DNA of 64,000 nucleotides from an uncultured Rhodopila sp. (GTDB taxonomy: Bacteria; Pseudomonadota; Alphaproteobacteria; Acetobacterales; Acetobacteraceae), in NCBI RefSeq assembly GCF_903915725.1, contig NZ_CAIWTY010000037.1, positions 1 through 64,000 of the forward strand, written 5' to 3'. The notes beneath the pieces were generated by a model. It ran no database searches. It saw nothing but the letters and a program-made list of their open reading frames with translations, and had not been told where the DNA came from. A program made the translations under genes and the position numbers. Positions 1-9,971 of the stretch are shown here, one piece after another. Positions within the stretch are counted from its first letter, which is position 1. Every line of letters begins with the position of its first letter.

Positions 1-1
1 G

Positions 2-151
2 CGGGAGGTGCAGGAGAGGTTGGCTCAACACCGCGCGCAGATGGCGGCGCAGCAGCAGGGCGCCGGCGAGCCGGGCGGCTTCATGAACCGCGAGCAGCGC
101 CGGGCGGCCGAGCTCGATACGCGGCGGGAAGCCCGGCGGGCCGCGATTTAG
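2..151 (+). CDS. C-terminal end of an unidentified protein (5' truncated by window edge)
   Basis: Open frame from the window edge to a TAG at 149-151. About 49 residues are visible. They are rich in Gln, Ala and Arg, with a charged helical end containing MNREQRRAAELD. No domain can be named from this tail. It lies about 100 bp upstream of tpiA on the same strand. Reading frame and base composition look like normal coding sequence for this genome, but the identity is unknown. Confidence 0.5.
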   Translation, partial: REVQERLAQHRAQMAAQQQGAGEPGGFMNREQRRAAELDTRREARRAAI

Positions 152-250
152 CGCCCGCCACCAGGCATGGTTCCGGCGGTCCGGCAAACTCCATCTTGAC
201 GCCCCGGACAGTTGCGCTAGCAGCAACACCGAACCATCGGGAGGTGCCAC

Positions 251-988
251 GTGCCGCAACTGATCGCCGGAAACTGGAAGATGAACTGCCTCTCGGCCGA
301 AGCCACCGCGCTGGCCGAGGCGATTGCCGCCGGCGCCTCCGGCATCACGGCTGAGCTGCTGGTCTGCCCGACCGCGCTGCATGTTGCCGCCGTCGCCAAG
401 GCGCTTGCCGGCACACCGGTCGCCGTCGGCGGCCAGGATTGCCATCAGGCAACGCACGGCGCCCATACCGGCGACATCGCGGCACCCATGCTGCGCGATG
501 CCGGCGCCGCATGGGTCATCCTCGGCCACTCGGAGCGCCGCCAAAACCACGGCGAAACCGACGAGCTGGTGCGCGAAAAGACCCTGGCCGCGGTGGAAGC
601 CGGCCTGACTCCGATCGTCTGCGTTGGCGAAACCGCGGATCAGCGCAGCGGCGGCCAGGAAACCGAGGTCGTCGGCTGGCAGCTCGCCGGGAGCCTGCCC
701 AAGCCGTTCGACGGCGTCATCGCCTATGAGCCCGTCTGGGCCATCGGCACCGGCAAGACCGCGACCGAGGAGGACGTCGCCCTGATGCACGCCTTCATCC
801 GCGAGGAACTGGTGCGCCAGTTCGGCGATGCCGGCCAGACCGTGCGGATTCTGTATGGCGGCTCGGTCAAGGCGTCGAACGCGGTGTCGCTGATGGCGGT
901 GCCGAATGTCGGCGGCGCGCTGGTGGGCGGCGCCAGCCTGAACGCGGAAGATTTTCTAACGATTGCCCGCGCCGCCCGGGCGGGCTAA
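251..988 (+). CDS. tpiA: Triosephosphate isomerase
   Basis: Interconverts dihydroxyacetone phosphate and glyceraldehyde 3-phosphate in cytoplasmic glycolysis/gluconeogenesis. The 245-residue product has the usual family length and all catalytic landmarks: GNWKMN near the start (Asn8 and Lys10), catalytic His93 in LGHSERR, general base Glu160 in [11 protein letters not shown] (which also starts the flexible loop), and the phosphate-binding GGSV and GALVGGASL segments near the C-terminus. The start is a GTG with a GGGAGG ribosome site a few bases upstream; an ATG start is not available nearby. secG and pyrG follow on the same strand, an order common in alphaproteobacteria. Identification is secure. 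Confidence 0.97.
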   Translation: MPQLIAGNWKMNCLSAEATALAEAIAAGASGITAELLVCPTALHVAAVAKALAGTPVAVGGQDCHQATHGAHTGDIAAPMLRDAGAAWVILGHSERRQNHGETDELVREKTLAAVEAGLTPIVCVGETADQRSGGQETEVVGWQLAGSLPKPFDGVIAYEPVWAIGTGKTATEEDVALMHAFIREELVRQFGDAGQTVRILYGGSVKASNAVSLMAVPNVGGALVGGASLNAEDFLTIARAARAG

Positions 989-1070
989 GAGGCGCGCGTC
1001 GCGATGTGTCCCGGTGTGGGCCCCCACCTTGGGCCGCATCGCCATGCTTGTTGAATGAAAGTTTTGCGCG

Positions 1071-1403
1071 TTGACCTCCGTCCTGCTGATTATCCATCTG
1101 TTCGTCACCATCGCGCTTATCGGCGTCGTGCTGCTGCAGCGCAGTGAGGGCGGGGGACTGGGCATCGGCAGCTCCCAGGGCATGGGCGCGTTCATGGGCG
1201 GCCGCGGCACCGCTAACCTGCTGACTCGCACCACGGCGATCCTGGCGGCGATCTTCATGGGTCTGTCATTGACCCTGGCGCTGCTGAACCGCGGCACGTC
1301 GGCGCCGATCAAGTCGATCCTGGATACGCCGGCGCAGTCAAGTGCTCCGGCCGTGCCTCCGCCGCCACCCGCGCCGAAAGGGCCTTCTGCGCCAACGAAC
1401 TAG
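1071..1403 (+). CDS. secG: Preprotein translocase subunit SecG
   Basis: Small inner-membrane subunit of the SecYEG channel that assists SecA-driven protein export. The 110-residue product has two membrane helices (roughly residues 3-22 and 52-72) separated by the family's Gly-rich loop (EGGGLGIG, then MGAFMGGRGTANLLTR). A Pro/Ala-rich tail follows, as often seen in alphaproteobacterial SecG. The best start is a TTG at 1071, because no ATG or GTG sits before the first helix. It lies 82 bp after tpiA, in the tpiA-secG-pyrG order typical of the class. Confidence 0.92.
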   Translation: MTSVLLIIHLFVTIALIGVVLLQRSEGGGLGIGSSQGMGAFMGGRGTANLLTRTTAILAAIFMGLSLTLALLNRGTSAPIKSILDTPAQSSAPAVPPPPPAPKGPSAPTN

Positions 1404-1416
1404 CGCCGTCGCCAAC

Positions 1417-1507
1417 CGTCATGGTGGCCGCAGGGCCACCATCCACGCCTTTGGCGCGATTACCGAAGCAATTCGTCATGGCGGCCCTTCGCCCGCCATG
1501 ACGAATT
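1417..1507. repeat. Intergenic palindromic repeat, copy 1
   Basis: Between secG and pyrG. It contains GTCATGGTGGCCGCAGGGCC and CCATCCACGCC, then a second small palindrome made of GTCATGGCGG, a short loop and CCGCCATGAC. The same words recur at about 3.26, 14.77, 37.6, 43.6, 54.7, 56.6 and 57.3 kb, always between genes. This is a REP-like element; no coding role is visible. Confidence 0.7.
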
Positions 1508-1591
1508 GGATCGGCGCTACCCTGCCATGTTTCCTTTATTCTTTGAACCGTTGCCGTCGGGCTTCCCTTGCCCCGATTCGGCTCGCTATGA

Positions 1592-3232
<1,641 letters not shown>

Positions 3233-3261
3233 GGTGACTATCCGGAGGCTGCATTTTTCCG

Positions 3262-3311
3262 GTCATGGTGCGCGCGGGCGCACCATCCACGCCGTGCGGT
3301 GCCGGTTGCGG
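3262..3311. repeat. Intergenic palindromic repeat, copy 2
   Basis: Follows pyrG. Contains GTCATGGTGCGC, GCGCACCATCCACGCC and the word TGCGGTGCCGGTTG, which is also present inside the copy at 14.77-14.86 kb. This is a member of the same intergenic family as copy 1, here half-length. Confidence 0.6.
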
Positions 3312-3372
3312 CGAAGGCTTGGATACCGCGCTTCGTCGGCGTAAGCGGAGTATCAAAGCGGCAGACCACGCC

Positions 3373-3858
3373 TTACCCGCCGCCGAACGCCGCCCGCCTC
3401 GCCTCCGTCGCCAGCCGATCGGCCCGTTCGTTCATGTCGTTGCCGTCATGTCCGCGCACCCATTTCCACTCCACGCGGTGCCGCTCTCCCGCGGCCAATA
3501 TCCGCTTCCACAGATCGACATTCGCCACCGGATCGCCGACGGAGCCGCGCCAGCCCTTGCGCACCCAGCCGGCAATCCAGCGGGTAATGCCGTTCTTCAG
3601 ATATTGGCTGTCGGTATGCACCACCACATGGCAGGGCCGGGTCAGCGCCTCCAGCGCCTCCGCCGCCGCGGTCAGCTCCATCCGGTTGTTGGTGGTCACC
3701 GCCTCGGCCCCCGACAACTCCTTCACCACGTTGCGGAACACCATGATCGCGGCCCAGCCGCCCGGGCCGGGGTTGGGCTTGCAGCCGCCATCGGTCCAGA
3801 TGTTCACCACCTTGTCCGGATCGGGCGGCAGCGACACGACGATATCGTCAGAGGCCAT
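3373..3858 (-). CDS. rnhA: Ribonuclease HI
   Basis: Cleaves the RNA strand of RNA:DNA hybrids (R-loops, primers). The 161-residue product has the four-acid metal site: Asp23 in [16 protein letters not shown], Glu61 in NNRMELTAA, Asp83 in HTDSQYL and the Asp of NERADRLA near the C-terminus. It also has the WVRGHDGN loop with the catalytic-cycle His. The N-terminus overlaps the 3' end of the upstream homoserine kinase gene by 11 bases, so the two are translationally coupled, a pairing frequent in alphaproteobacteria. Complete and intact. Confidence 0.96.
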   Translation of the reverse strand: MASDDIVVSLPPDPDKVVNIWTDGGCKPNPGPGGWAAIMVFRNVVKELSGAEAVTTNNRMELTAAAEALEALTRPCHVVVHTDSQYLKNGITRWIAGWVRKGWRGSVGDPVANVDLWKRILAAGERHRVEWKWVRGHDGNDMNERADRLATEARRAAFGGG

Positions 3859-4807
3859 AGGCGGACCCGTCCAAGGCGGACAGGTGGAAGCGAAGCCGCC
3901 GCAGATACTCCAGCGGGTCTTTCGGCGTGACCAGGGCGCCGGCCTGCGTATTCAGCCAGTCGAACAGCCGGGTCAGCAGGAAGCGGATGGCCGCCCCCTG
4001 GCACAGCACCGGCAGCGCGGCCTGCTCGGCCGCCGACAGAGGCCGCACCGATTGGTAGCCCGCCAGCAGCGCCCGGCTTTTCGTCACGTTGAAGGAAAAG
4101 TCCGCCTCGAAGCACCAGGCGTTCAGGCACACCGCCACGTCGTAGGCCAGCAGATCTGTCGCCGCGAAGTAGAAGTCGATCACGCCCGACAACCTGTCAC
4201 CGAGGAAGAACACGTTGTCCGGGAACATGTCGGCATGGATATGGCCCACCGGCAGCCCCGCCGGCCAGGCTGACAGGATCGTCTCCAGCGCCGCGTCCAA
4301 CTGCCACGCCAGCCCGGCCTGGACCTCATCCGCGCCTTCGCGGCAGCGCTCCAGCAGCGGCATCCAACTGTCCGGGCCGAGGGTATTGCTGCGCCGCGGC
4401 AGGTACCCGGTGCCAGCGAGATGCAGCGCCGCCAGCGTCTTGCCGACGGGGCCGCAATGCTGCGGCCGCACCCGGCGCGGCCAGACGCCCGGCAGGAAGG
4501 TGGTGATCGCCGCGTGCCGCCCGCTGAGGTGCCGCAACGCGGACCCGTCTCGGCCGCGCACCGGCTGCGGGCAGACCAGCCCGTGCTGCGCGAGATGCTC
4601 CATCAGGCCGAGGAACCAGGGCAGTTCCGCCGGGTCCACCCGCTTTTCGTACAAGGTCAGGATGAAGTCGCCGCGTGTCGTCTTCAGGGAATAGTTGGAG
4701 TTCTCCACGCCCTCGGCGATGCCGCGGAAGGCGACGATGGTGCCGATATCGTAGCCCGACAGGAAGGTCTCCAGCGCCTCGTCCGTGACCTCGGTGTAAA
4801 CCGCCAT
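3848..4807 (-). CDS. thrB: Homoserine kinase (protein-kinase-like type)
   Basis: Phosphorylates L-homoserine in threonine biosynthesis. This is the aminoglycoside-phosphotransferase-fold form found in alphaproteobacteria and pseudomonads, not the GHMP-kinase ThrB. The start at 4807 gives [16 protein letters not shown], the usual family beginning; an upstream in-frame ATG would add 34 arginine- and proline-rich residues antisense to the next gene. Visible motifs are [18 protein letters not shown] (nucleotide-binding lobe), the catalytic loop [14 protein letters not shown] and the metal-binding [11 protein letters not shown]. It overlaps rnhA by 11 bases. No threonine-pathway neighbours are present. 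Confidence 0.93.
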   Translation of the reverse strand: MAVYTEVTDEALETFLSGYDIGTIVAFRGIAEGVENSNYSLKTTRGDFILTLYEKRVDPAELPWFLGLMEHLAQHGLVCPQPVRGRDGSALRHLSGRHAAITTFLPGVWPRRVRPQHCGPVGKTLAALHLAGTGYLPRRSNTLGPDSWMPLLERCREGADEVQAGLAWQLDAALETILSAWPAGLPVGHIHADMFPDNVFFLGDRLSGVIDFYFAATDLLAYDVAVCLNAWCFEADFSFNVTKSRALLAGYQSVRPLSAAEQAALPVLCQGAAIRFLLTRLFDWLNTQAGALVTPKDPLEYLRRLRFHLSALDGSAYGL

Positions 4808-4817
4808 GGGACTGGGT

Positions 4818-5123
4818 TCAGTGGGTCCAGTTTTCGATGCGGCCCCATTTGAAGTTGTCGGCGTAGGCCTTCGGCTTGATCCGCCGGGTCTGCGGCAGCT
4901 CGATCTCATACTGCAGGCCGGCGCGTTCGGCGTAGGCGATGGCTTCTTCCCGGGTCTCGAAGGTCAGCTTGACCTGAGTCTGGGTGTCGCCGCCGCCGAT
5001 CCAGCCCATCAGGGGGTCCGGGCGGCGGGCGTGGTCGTTGGCGAACTCGATGGCCCAGGCGTGCGTCTTGGCCCAGCCGGATTGCATGGCGGTTTTCGGC
5101 GGCTGGAAGATGCGGGCACGCAT
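4818..5123 (-). CDS. Complex I accessory protein, NDUFS4-like (ETC complex I subunit region)
   Basis: About 101 residues beginning MRARIFQPPKTAMQSGWAKT, with the family signatures WAIEFAND, DPLMGWIGGGDTQTQVKL, FETREEAIAYAERAG and a C-terminal KPKAYADNFKWGR. This family corresponds to the 18-kDa supernumerary NADH:ubiquinone oxidoreductase subunit, found in alphaproteobacteria and mitochondria and bound peripherally to the hydrophilic arm. The longer in-frame extension to 5216 would translate through the tRNA gene and is rejected. It lies 10 bases upstream of thrB on the same strand and 22 bases downstream of tRNA-Pro. Confidence 0.88.
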   Translation of the reverse strand: MRARIFQPPKTAMQSGWAKTHAWAIEFANDHARRPDPLMGWIGGGDTQTQVKLTFETREEAIAYAERAGLQYEIELPQTRRIKPKAYADNFKWGRIENWTH

Positions 5124-5145
5124 GGCGGTCGTCTCCAAGAATGAA

Positions 5146-5222
5146 TGGTCGGGGCGGCGGGACTCGAACCCACGACCTCCTGTACCCAAAACAGGCGCGC
5201 TACCAGGCTGCGCCACACCCCG
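5146..5222 (-). tRNA. tRNA-Pro (anticodon TGG)
   Basis: The minus strand gives a full cloverleaf of 77 nt. The acceptor stem CGGGGTG pairs with CGCCCCG, with one T:G pair. The D arm contains GCGC...GCGC, the anticodon arm is CCTGT-TTTGGGT-ACAGG (anticodon TGG), and the T arm contains GGTTCGAGTCC. The discriminator A and CCA are encoded. It reads proline codons CCA/CCG and others by wobble. Confidence 0.96.
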
Positions 5223-5363
5223 ACCGCAGGAAGCGGCCGGACCCTATGGGGGGCGGCGTTCCGATGCAAGCGGATTGGCGTGGCGGAGCGCTCAATACAT
5301 CATGGCGCTTAACCGACGAACGCATTCGTTGACGCAATGGTCCGTCTATTCCAAACTCAATCA

Positions 5364-5642
5364 ATGAACGACGCTCCCCCTCTTTCAGGCGGCGCATCCG
5401 ATCCCCATGATCCGGACATGGTCATCCGCGTGCAGCGCCTGGAAGATACGTGTCAGCGGATCGAGGCGCTGCTGAAGCGCATCGACGATCGCTTGCGAAA
5501 GGTCGAGATCGACGTGGCGGAGATGCGAGGCCGCATCGCGCAACTGCCGTCCACTTGGGCCATGATCACCACCATGCTCGGAGGCCAGGTCGCGTTCGCC
5601 GCGGCGATCCTGGCGATTTTGAGGATCACGGGCAGCCATTAG
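5364..5642 (+). CDS. Small membrane-anchored coiled-coil protein of unknown function
   Basis: 92 residues: an acidic/polar N-terminus, a heptad-like helical stretch (VQRLEDTCQRIEALLKRIDD and following, about residues 22-60) and one C-terminal membrane helix (about 68-90, MLGGQVAFAAAILAIL). The layout resembles small haemolysin-XhlA-like or membrane-tethered coiled-coil proteins, but no family can be asserted. The ATG at 5364 is preferred over the in-frame ATG at 5337; neither has a good ribosome site. Convergent with the DUF192 gene, 8 bp away. Confidence 0.55.
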   Translation: MNDAPPLSGGASDPHDPDMVIRVQRLEDTCQRIEALLKRIDDRLRKVEIDVAEMRGRIAQLPSTWAMITTMLGGQVAFAAAILAILRITGSH

Positions 5643-5650
5643 CGCGCTGG

Positions 5651-6133
5651 CTACTGCGCGTTGCCGAAAATCCGCTGCTTCACCGTATCGCCGACCCGGA
5701 TGTCCAGCTTCGCCGTCGTGCCCCCCGCCAGCTCCAGCACCGCCCGCACCGGGCCGCGGCTGTCGATCACCGCCAGGCTGCGCGGCGTTGTGTCCTCGGC
5801 GATCGAGCGGATCGTCCCGTCCGGATTGATGAACACCATGTCCAGCGGCACCAGCGTGTTGCGCATCCACATTTGGCTGGACTTCGGGAACCCCCAGTCG
5901 AACAGCATGCCGCCATCCGCCGGCACGTTCGGGCGGAACATTTCCCCCACCGTCTGCTGCTGCGGCGTGGTGGCCATCTCCACCGCGAACGGATGTTCCA
6001 CTCCGCCACGGCCGACGATCACCAGTTGCTCCTTCGGCAGGTCGGGCTGCGGCCCGGTCGGGTCGGGCGCCTGCGCCCAAAGCGCGAGCGGCAGCGCGGC
6101 GGTGGCAAGCGCCAGCACAAGACGGCGTTTCAT
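5651..6133 (-). CDS. Exported DUF192 family protein
   Basis: 160 residues with a Sec signal peptide (MKRRLVLALATAALPLALWAQ) and a DUF192 domain. Signatures are TVGEMFRP, GGMLFDWGFPKSSQMWMRNT, PLDMVFINPDGTI, SIAEDTTPRS and VLELAGGTTAKLDIRVGD. Family members are small secreted or periplasmic beta-rich proteins of unsettled function. The start is set by an ATGA overlap with the stop of the upstream deacetylase-like gene, so the two are translationally coupled. Confidence 0.85.
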   Translation of the reverse strand: MKRRLVLALATAALPLALWAQAPDPTGPQPDLPKEQLVIVGRGGVEHPFAVEMATTPQQQTVGEMFRPNVPADGGMLFDWGFPKSSQMWMRNTLVPLDMVFINPDGTIRSIAEDTTPRSLAVIDSRGPVRAVLELAGGTTAKLDIRVGDTVKQRIFGNAQ

Positions 6134-7251
6134 CGCGACAAACTCTCCTTGATCAGGCTTCGCACCGAGTCGCGCACCGGTCCGGGGCGAGGCGGGTCGA
6201 GCAACGTGGTCATCCAATGCTCCGGCGGGTTGCGGCCCGCCGCGCGGTCGAAGCGCAGCGAACGCAGCACGGTCTCGGCCTCCGGCGGCAGGCGCGCGGG
6301 GATCGGCTTGTCGTTCAATGTGCCCCAGATCAGCGCCCAGCACCGGCCGACGGTCCAGGGGTTGTAGCCGCCGCCACCCAGCACGACCAGACGGGACGCC
6401 AGCGGCATGACCGCCTGGACCACCGCCCGGTAGGCGGTGTTGGACAGCGAGAGTTTCGCCAGCGGGTCTTCGTGCAGCGCGTCCGCTCCGGCCTGCAGCA
6501 TGATCGCCTGCGGGCGGCGCGCGGCGATCAGCGGCAGCACCGCGTCCTGCATGACCGCTTCGAACTCCGAGTCATTGCAGCCGGCGGGCAGGGGGAAGTT
6601 GCGAGCCTCGCCTCCAGCCCGGTCGTTCGCGGCCCCGGTGAACGGCCAGCGGGCGGCTTCGTGCAGGCTGATGGTCAGCACGCGCGGATCATCGTGGAAC
6701 GCGTCCTGCACGCCATCGCCGTGATGCGCGTCGATGTCGAGGTAGACGATATTGTCCAGACCGAGGTCGAGCCAGGTCAACAGCCCCAGCACCGGATCGT
6801 TGAGAAAGCAGAAGCCCGATGCTCTATCGGCTCGCCCGTGATGCGTGCCGCCGCCGGGGCAGTGCACGATCCCGCCCGCCGCGGTCAGCCGCGCCGCCAG
6901 CATCACGCCGCCGGCGGAGATTGCGGGGCGGCGATAGACCTCGCGGTAGACCGGGTTGCCATCGGCACCGAGGCGGAAGCGGGTGCGGGTCTCGGCGTTG
7001 ACGGACTGGTCCCGTTCCGCCTGCCGCAACGCGGCGATATAGGCGGGGTCATGGAAGCGGGTCAGTTCCGCTTCGGTTGCCATCGGCGCCTCACGATAGA
7101 CGGCGTCCGGCAGCCAGCCTAGCGCGCGGCACAGGTCAGTGCAGACGGAAACGCGCGGCACCGCCAGCGGGTGCTTCGGGCCGTAGCTGGAGTTCCGGTA
7201 GATTTCGCTGCCGACGTAAAGCGGGAGGACAAACGGCGCCCCCAAGGTCAA
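6130..7251 (-). CDS. Histone deacetylase family protein (acetoin utilisation/acetylpolyamine type)
   Basis: 373 residues with a complete arginase/deacetylase-fold active site: the His pair in GGGTHHGRAD, zinc ligands in YLDIDAHHGDGV and the Asp of QAGADAL, and the transition-state Tyr in LGGGGYNPW. It probably hydrolyses an acetyl amide (acetyl-lysine, acetylpolyamine or another small amide) in the cytoplasm; the substrate cannot be told from sequence. The start ATG overlaps the stop of the upstream prpB by 4 bases and its own stop overlaps the DUF192 start, so the three genes form one tight transcript. Confidence 0.87.
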   Translation of the reverse strand: MTLGAPFVLPLYVGSEIYRNSSYGPKHPLAVPRVSVCTDLCRALGWLPDAVYREAPMATEAELTRFHDPAYIAALRQAERDQSVNAETRTRFRLGADGNPVYREVYRRPAISAGGVMLAARLTAAGGIVHCPGGGTHHGRADRASGFCFLNDPVLGLLTWLDLGLDNIVYLDIDAHHGDGVQDAFHDDPRVLTISLHEAARWPFTGAANDRAGGEARNFPLPAGCNDSEFEAVMQDAVLPLIAARRPQAIMLQAGADALHEDPLAKLSLSNTAYRAVVQAVMPLASRLVVLGGGGYNPWTVGRCWALIWGTLNDKPIPARLPPEAETVLRSLRFDRAAGRNPPEHWMTTLLDPPRPGPVRDSVRSLIKESLSR

Positions 7252-8171
7252 ACAGCTTGCGGCATCGCCTGCGGAATGATCGTGGTGACGATGGACGCAT
7301 CCAGCGCCTCGTAATCATGGTAACCGATGGTGGCATACAGCTCGGCCCGGGTCTGCATGTGGTCCACCATGTTCTGCGTGCCGCCGTCCTTCTTGATCGC
7401 GGCATACAGCCTGGCCTGAGCCTTGTTGGCGACCCGCAGGCTGCTCACCGGCCAGATCACCATCTTGTAGCCCATCGCCTCGAACTCGGACGCCGTGAAG
7501 AACGGGGTGCGGCCGAACTCCGTCATGTTGGCCAGCAGCGGCACGCCGGGCAGGCGGGACGATACTTCCTTGAACATCTCGGCGGTGTTCAGCGCCTCCG
7601 GGAAGATCCCGTCGGCACCGGCCTCCATGAACAGCTTGGCGCGGCCGACGCAGCCGTCGAGGCCCTCGGACGCCGCCGCATCGGTGCGGGCGATGATGAA
7701 CAGGTGCCGCCGCGCCTTGCGCGCCGCCGCGATCTTCGCCGCCATGTCGTGCGGGTCCGCCAGCTTCTTGTCGTTCAGGTGACCGCACTTCTTCGGCAGC
7801 AACTGGTCCTCGATCTGCACCGCGGCACCGCCGGCATCCTCGAAGCTGCGGACCATGTGCATCACATTCAGCGTCTCGCCATAGCCGGTATCGCCATCCA
7901 CCAGGATCGGCAGGCCGGTGGCGCGGGCGATCTGGCGGACGAAGAAGCACACCTCATCCACCGTGATCATGCCGAGATCGGGCAGGCCCATGGAGGCGGT
8001 CATGGCGGCGCCGGAGAGATACAGCCCCTCGAACCCGGCCTGCTTCGCCTGGAGTCCGGCCTGTCCGTTATGCGCCCCCGGCAATTGCAGGATGCCCGGC
8101 CGGGCGAGCAGCGCCCGGAAGCGATCCCCCGCGGGGGCAGTCGGCATATCGGCGGCAACGAGGTAGGTCAT
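7248..8171 (-). CDS. prpB: Methylisocitrate lyase-like enzyme (PrpB; ICL/PEP mutase superfamily)
   Basis: 307 residues of the phosphoenolpyruvate mutase/isocitrate lyase superfamily. Motifs are GAHNGQAGLQAKQAGFEGLY, the metal-binding ILVDGDTGYGE, AAVQIEDQ and the active-site loop KKCGHLNDKK with its catalytic Cys, then ARTDA and PEAL. The best match is 2-methylisocitrate lyase (gives pyruvate and succinate in the methylcitrate cycle), but no prpC or prpD is nearby. A related oxaloacetate decarboxylase or carboxyvinyl lyase role cannot be excluded. The start at 8171 has an AGGAG site; earlier in-frame codons lack the family pattern. Confidence 0.78.
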   Translation of the reverse strand: MTYLVAADMPTAPAGDRFRALLARPGILQLPGAHNGQAGLQAKQAGFEGLYLSGAAMTASMGLPDLGMITVDEVCFFVRQIARATGLPILVDGDTGYGETLNVMHMVRSFEDAGGAAVQIEDQLLPKKCGHLNDKKLADPHDMAAKIAAARKARRHLFIIARTDAAASEGLDGCVGRAKLFMEAGADGIFPEALNTAEMFKEVSSRLPGVPLLANMTEFGRTPFFTASEFEAMGYKMVIWPVSSLRVANKAQARLYAAIKKDGGTQNMVDHMQTRAELYATIGYHDYEALDASIVTTIIPQAMPQAV

Positions 8172-8292
8172 GGCGAGGCTCCTTTTCCGTGTCCCGATAG
8201 CGGATCGGGGGGAGGAAGAACAGGGTGGGGTAGCGAGCGCGTCCCTCGGGCGTCGACCGGGAATTCCCGGGCCCATCTTTCGACCAACACGG

Positions 8293-8321
8293 TTTGCGCC
8301 GACATTTTGGTTGAGTATAAT
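8293..8321 (+). promoter_or_regulatory. Sigma-70-type promoter for the DUF433/DUF5615 pair
   Basis: A perfect -10 TATAAT at 8316-8321 lies 17 bp after a weak -35 (TTTGCG, 8293-8298). Transcription would start near 8328, downstream of the first in-frame ATG at 8324. That ATG therefore cannot be the start of the DUF433 gene, and the ATG at 8357 must be. Confidence 0.55.
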
Positions 8322-8356
8322 ATATGCCGGAGATCAACGCGTTCGGAGCATCGATC

Positions 8357-8590
8357 ATGCCGATCGACTGGAACCGCTGCCCGGCTGTGCTCATCAGGCC
8401 CGGATATTTGTCCGGCGCGCCGGCTTTGCGGGATGACCCCCGCGTGTCGCCCGAGACCATCGTGGACAACATGGACGCGGGCGAGACCGCCGAACAGGTG
8501 ATCGAGAACTTCGGCCTCAGGACGTCCTTGCAGGACGTGCTGGCGGTCTACGACTATGCGCAGCAGCAGCGTGTCGCGAGTCCTGTTTGA
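8357..8590 (+). CDS. DUF433 domain protein, probable antitoxin
   Basis: 77 residues of DUF433 type: NRCPAVLIRPGYLSG, DDPRVSPETIVDNMDAGET, EQVIENFGLRTSLQDVLAVYDYA. The family has a small winged or homeodomain-like helical fold and is commonly the antitoxin partner of DUF5615/PIN-like toxins. Start 8357 is supported by a GGAG site about 7 bases upstream and by the promoter position. Its last 20 bases overlap the downstream DUF5615 gene, the typical coupling of a toxin-antitoxin pair. Confidence 0.8.
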   Translation: MPIDWNRCPAVLIRPGYLSGAPALRDDPRVSPETIVDNMDAGETAEQVIENFGLRTSLQDVLAVYDYAQQQRVASPV

Positions 8591-8936
8591 CGTTAACGTC
8601 CCGCGGCCGGTTTCCCGTCTGCTGACCGGGCATGCCGTGGAGTTCGCGGATCAACGGGGCTGGCGCGAACTGACGAACGGCGACCTGCTTGCGGCCGCCG
8701 AGCATGACGGGTTCGACGTGTTGCTGACGGCGGATACCAACCTCCGCTACCAGCAAAAGCTCGCCATGCGCCGCATCGCGATTGTCGCGCTTTCAACAAA
8801 TGCGTGGCCGGTCATCGGTGCTAACCCCGACCCGGTCGTTCGCGCCGTTGATACCGCTTCGCCGGGATCATACCAGGACGTCCGCTTGGCCCGGCCACCG
8901 CTTCGGCGCCGCCCGGCTCCTCCGCCGAAGTCGTAG
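8571..8936 (+). CDS. DUF5615 PIN-like protein, probable toxin
   Basis: About 121 residues. The N-terminus SRVLFDVNVPRPV carries the first acidic residue of the PIN-like site, followed by GHAVEFADQRGWRELTNGDLL and LLTADTNLRYQQ with the second conserved Asp, then a Pro/Arg-rich tail. The family resembles PIN ribonucleases (VapC-like) and pairs with DUF433 antitoxins. GTG 8571 fits the usual N-terminus; ATG 8556 would add five residues. It overlaps DUF433 and appears intact. Confidence 0.75.
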   Translation: MSRVLFDVNVPRPVSRLLTGHAVEFADQRGWRELTNGDLLAAAEHDGFDVLLTADTNLRYQQKLAMRRIAIVALSTNAWPVIGANPDPVVRAVDTASPGSYQDVRLARPPLRRRPAPPPKS

Positions 8937-9000
8937 CCCTGCTAGGCCTGCCCCCATCTGTCCCGGGTTCAACAGAGACCAAGGGCGGGCTGCCGTCGCC

Positions 9001-9087
9001 CGCATCCGACCCCGTGCCGTGCTGCTAACGCTCGGCCGTTTCGATTGGGAATAGTGGAAGGCCTATCGCGACGAAGGCCGACTGTGA
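9001..9087 (+). pseudogene. Possible remnant of an antitoxin gene upstream of the broken PIN toxin
   Basis: In the frame ending TGA at 9085-9087, the final residues read WKAYRDEGRL. This resembles the C-terminus of many VapB/Phd-type antitoxins, and the TGA overlaps the GTG start of the PIN gene, as in functional pairs. A TAG interrupts the frame four codons after RFD (RFDWE-stop-WKAY), and no clear N-terminal DNA-binding part is visible upstream. The remnant call is an inference from context. Confidence 0.4.
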
Positions 9088-9509
9088 GTCTCGTCCTCGA
9101 CAGTTCCGCGACGCTGGCCTGGATCTACGGCGACGAGACGACGGACGGCCTCCGCGCGGTCTTCGACCAGGTTGCGGGTGCCGGGGCGGTTGTGCCATCG
9201 CTGTGGCGGCTGGAGGTTGCCAACAGCCTGACGGTGGCGGTTCGCCGAAACCGCATCGATGCCGAGTTTCGCCGCGCCGCTCTCGCTGATCTGTCTTTGC
9301 TCGGCATCGCAGTCGATCAACACACCGATCCCAATGCCTGGGGCGCAACGCTCGCTTTGGCCGATCGTTTCCGGCTGACAGTGTATGGCGCTGCCTAACT
9401 GGAATTGGCCCAACTCCGGACTTTGCCGCTCGCGACATTGGATAGCGATCTCGACCGCGCGGCCTATGCTCTGGGTATCAGGGTTCTGGGCAGCGCCGCC
9501 GGGACTTAA
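9084..9509 (+). pseudogene. Inactivated VapC-type PIN toxin gene (in-frame stop)
   Basis: The frame starts SLVLDSSATLAWIYGDE (first acidic residue) and continues with SLWRLEVANSLTVAVRR (second acid). It reaches LTVYGAA and stops at TAA 9396-9398. The same frame then continues LELAQLRTLPLATLDSDLDRAA (fourth acid) to a TAA at 9507-9509. VapC proteins normally read YDAAYLELA here. The Tyr codon has therefore become TAA, and the metal-binding Asp codon (GAC) has become GGC (Gly). Two independent point changes both abolish RNase function. Confidence 0.8.
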
Positions 9510-9520
9510 GTTTCCCCGCC

Positions 9521-9748
9521 TCAGACCTGCCGCCCCGCCCCGCCATAGTGTCCCACCAGCCGATCGGCTGTCAGCAGAACAATCCCTTCAACTAACGATT
9601 GTGCCACCAGGATGCGATCGAACGGGTCCTTGTGAATCAGCGATAGAGACATGACGGCAAGGGCATGCTCGCCGGTGACGGCAAGTTCGTCGTAGCTGTT
9701 GTCGAGCAGCCCCCGTCGCAGCAGCCGGGGATCGACATTGAAATCGTC
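9521..9748 (-). pseudogene. N-terminally truncated PIN-domain toxin remnant
   Basis: The last ~75 residues of a PIN toxin of the other common subfamily are visible: VDPRLLRRGLLDNSYDELAV, TGEHALAVMSLSLIHKDPFD, RILVAQSLVEGIVLLTADRL. The KDPFDR and LLTAD motifs are conserved. The N-terminal half that should carry MxLLLDTHxxLW is absent: upstream codons read unrelated Cys/Arg-rich sequence. This is a 5'-deleted gene within the toxin-antitoxin patch. Confidence 0.7.
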
Positions 9749-9971
9749 CCGGGAGCGGGCGCTGCAAGCCAAACAAGCCGATCGGCGAACCGCGATGCCC
9801 GCGACCGCGAAACATCGCAAGGCCCAAAACCCGCACATTCCAAGCCGATCGGCGCCATCAGCAATCGGCGGTTGCAATCGCGTGCCAAAAAAACCTGAAA
9901 ATTCTGCGCGCTGTGAACCTTCTGTTAACCACCTTCCGGTTACCTCTTCCTCCGGCAATCAGGAGGTGCCT

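Noticed and set aside
4808-4909. N-terminal extension of thrB
   Set aside because: Extra 34 residues are antisense to the complex I accessory gene and unlike the family N-terminus.
5124-5216. N-terminal extension of the NDUFS4-like protein
   Set aside because: Would translate through the tRNA-Pro gene.
7077-8501. 474-codon plus-strand frame
   Set aside because: Antisense to the deacetylase-like and prpB genes, no recognisable motif.
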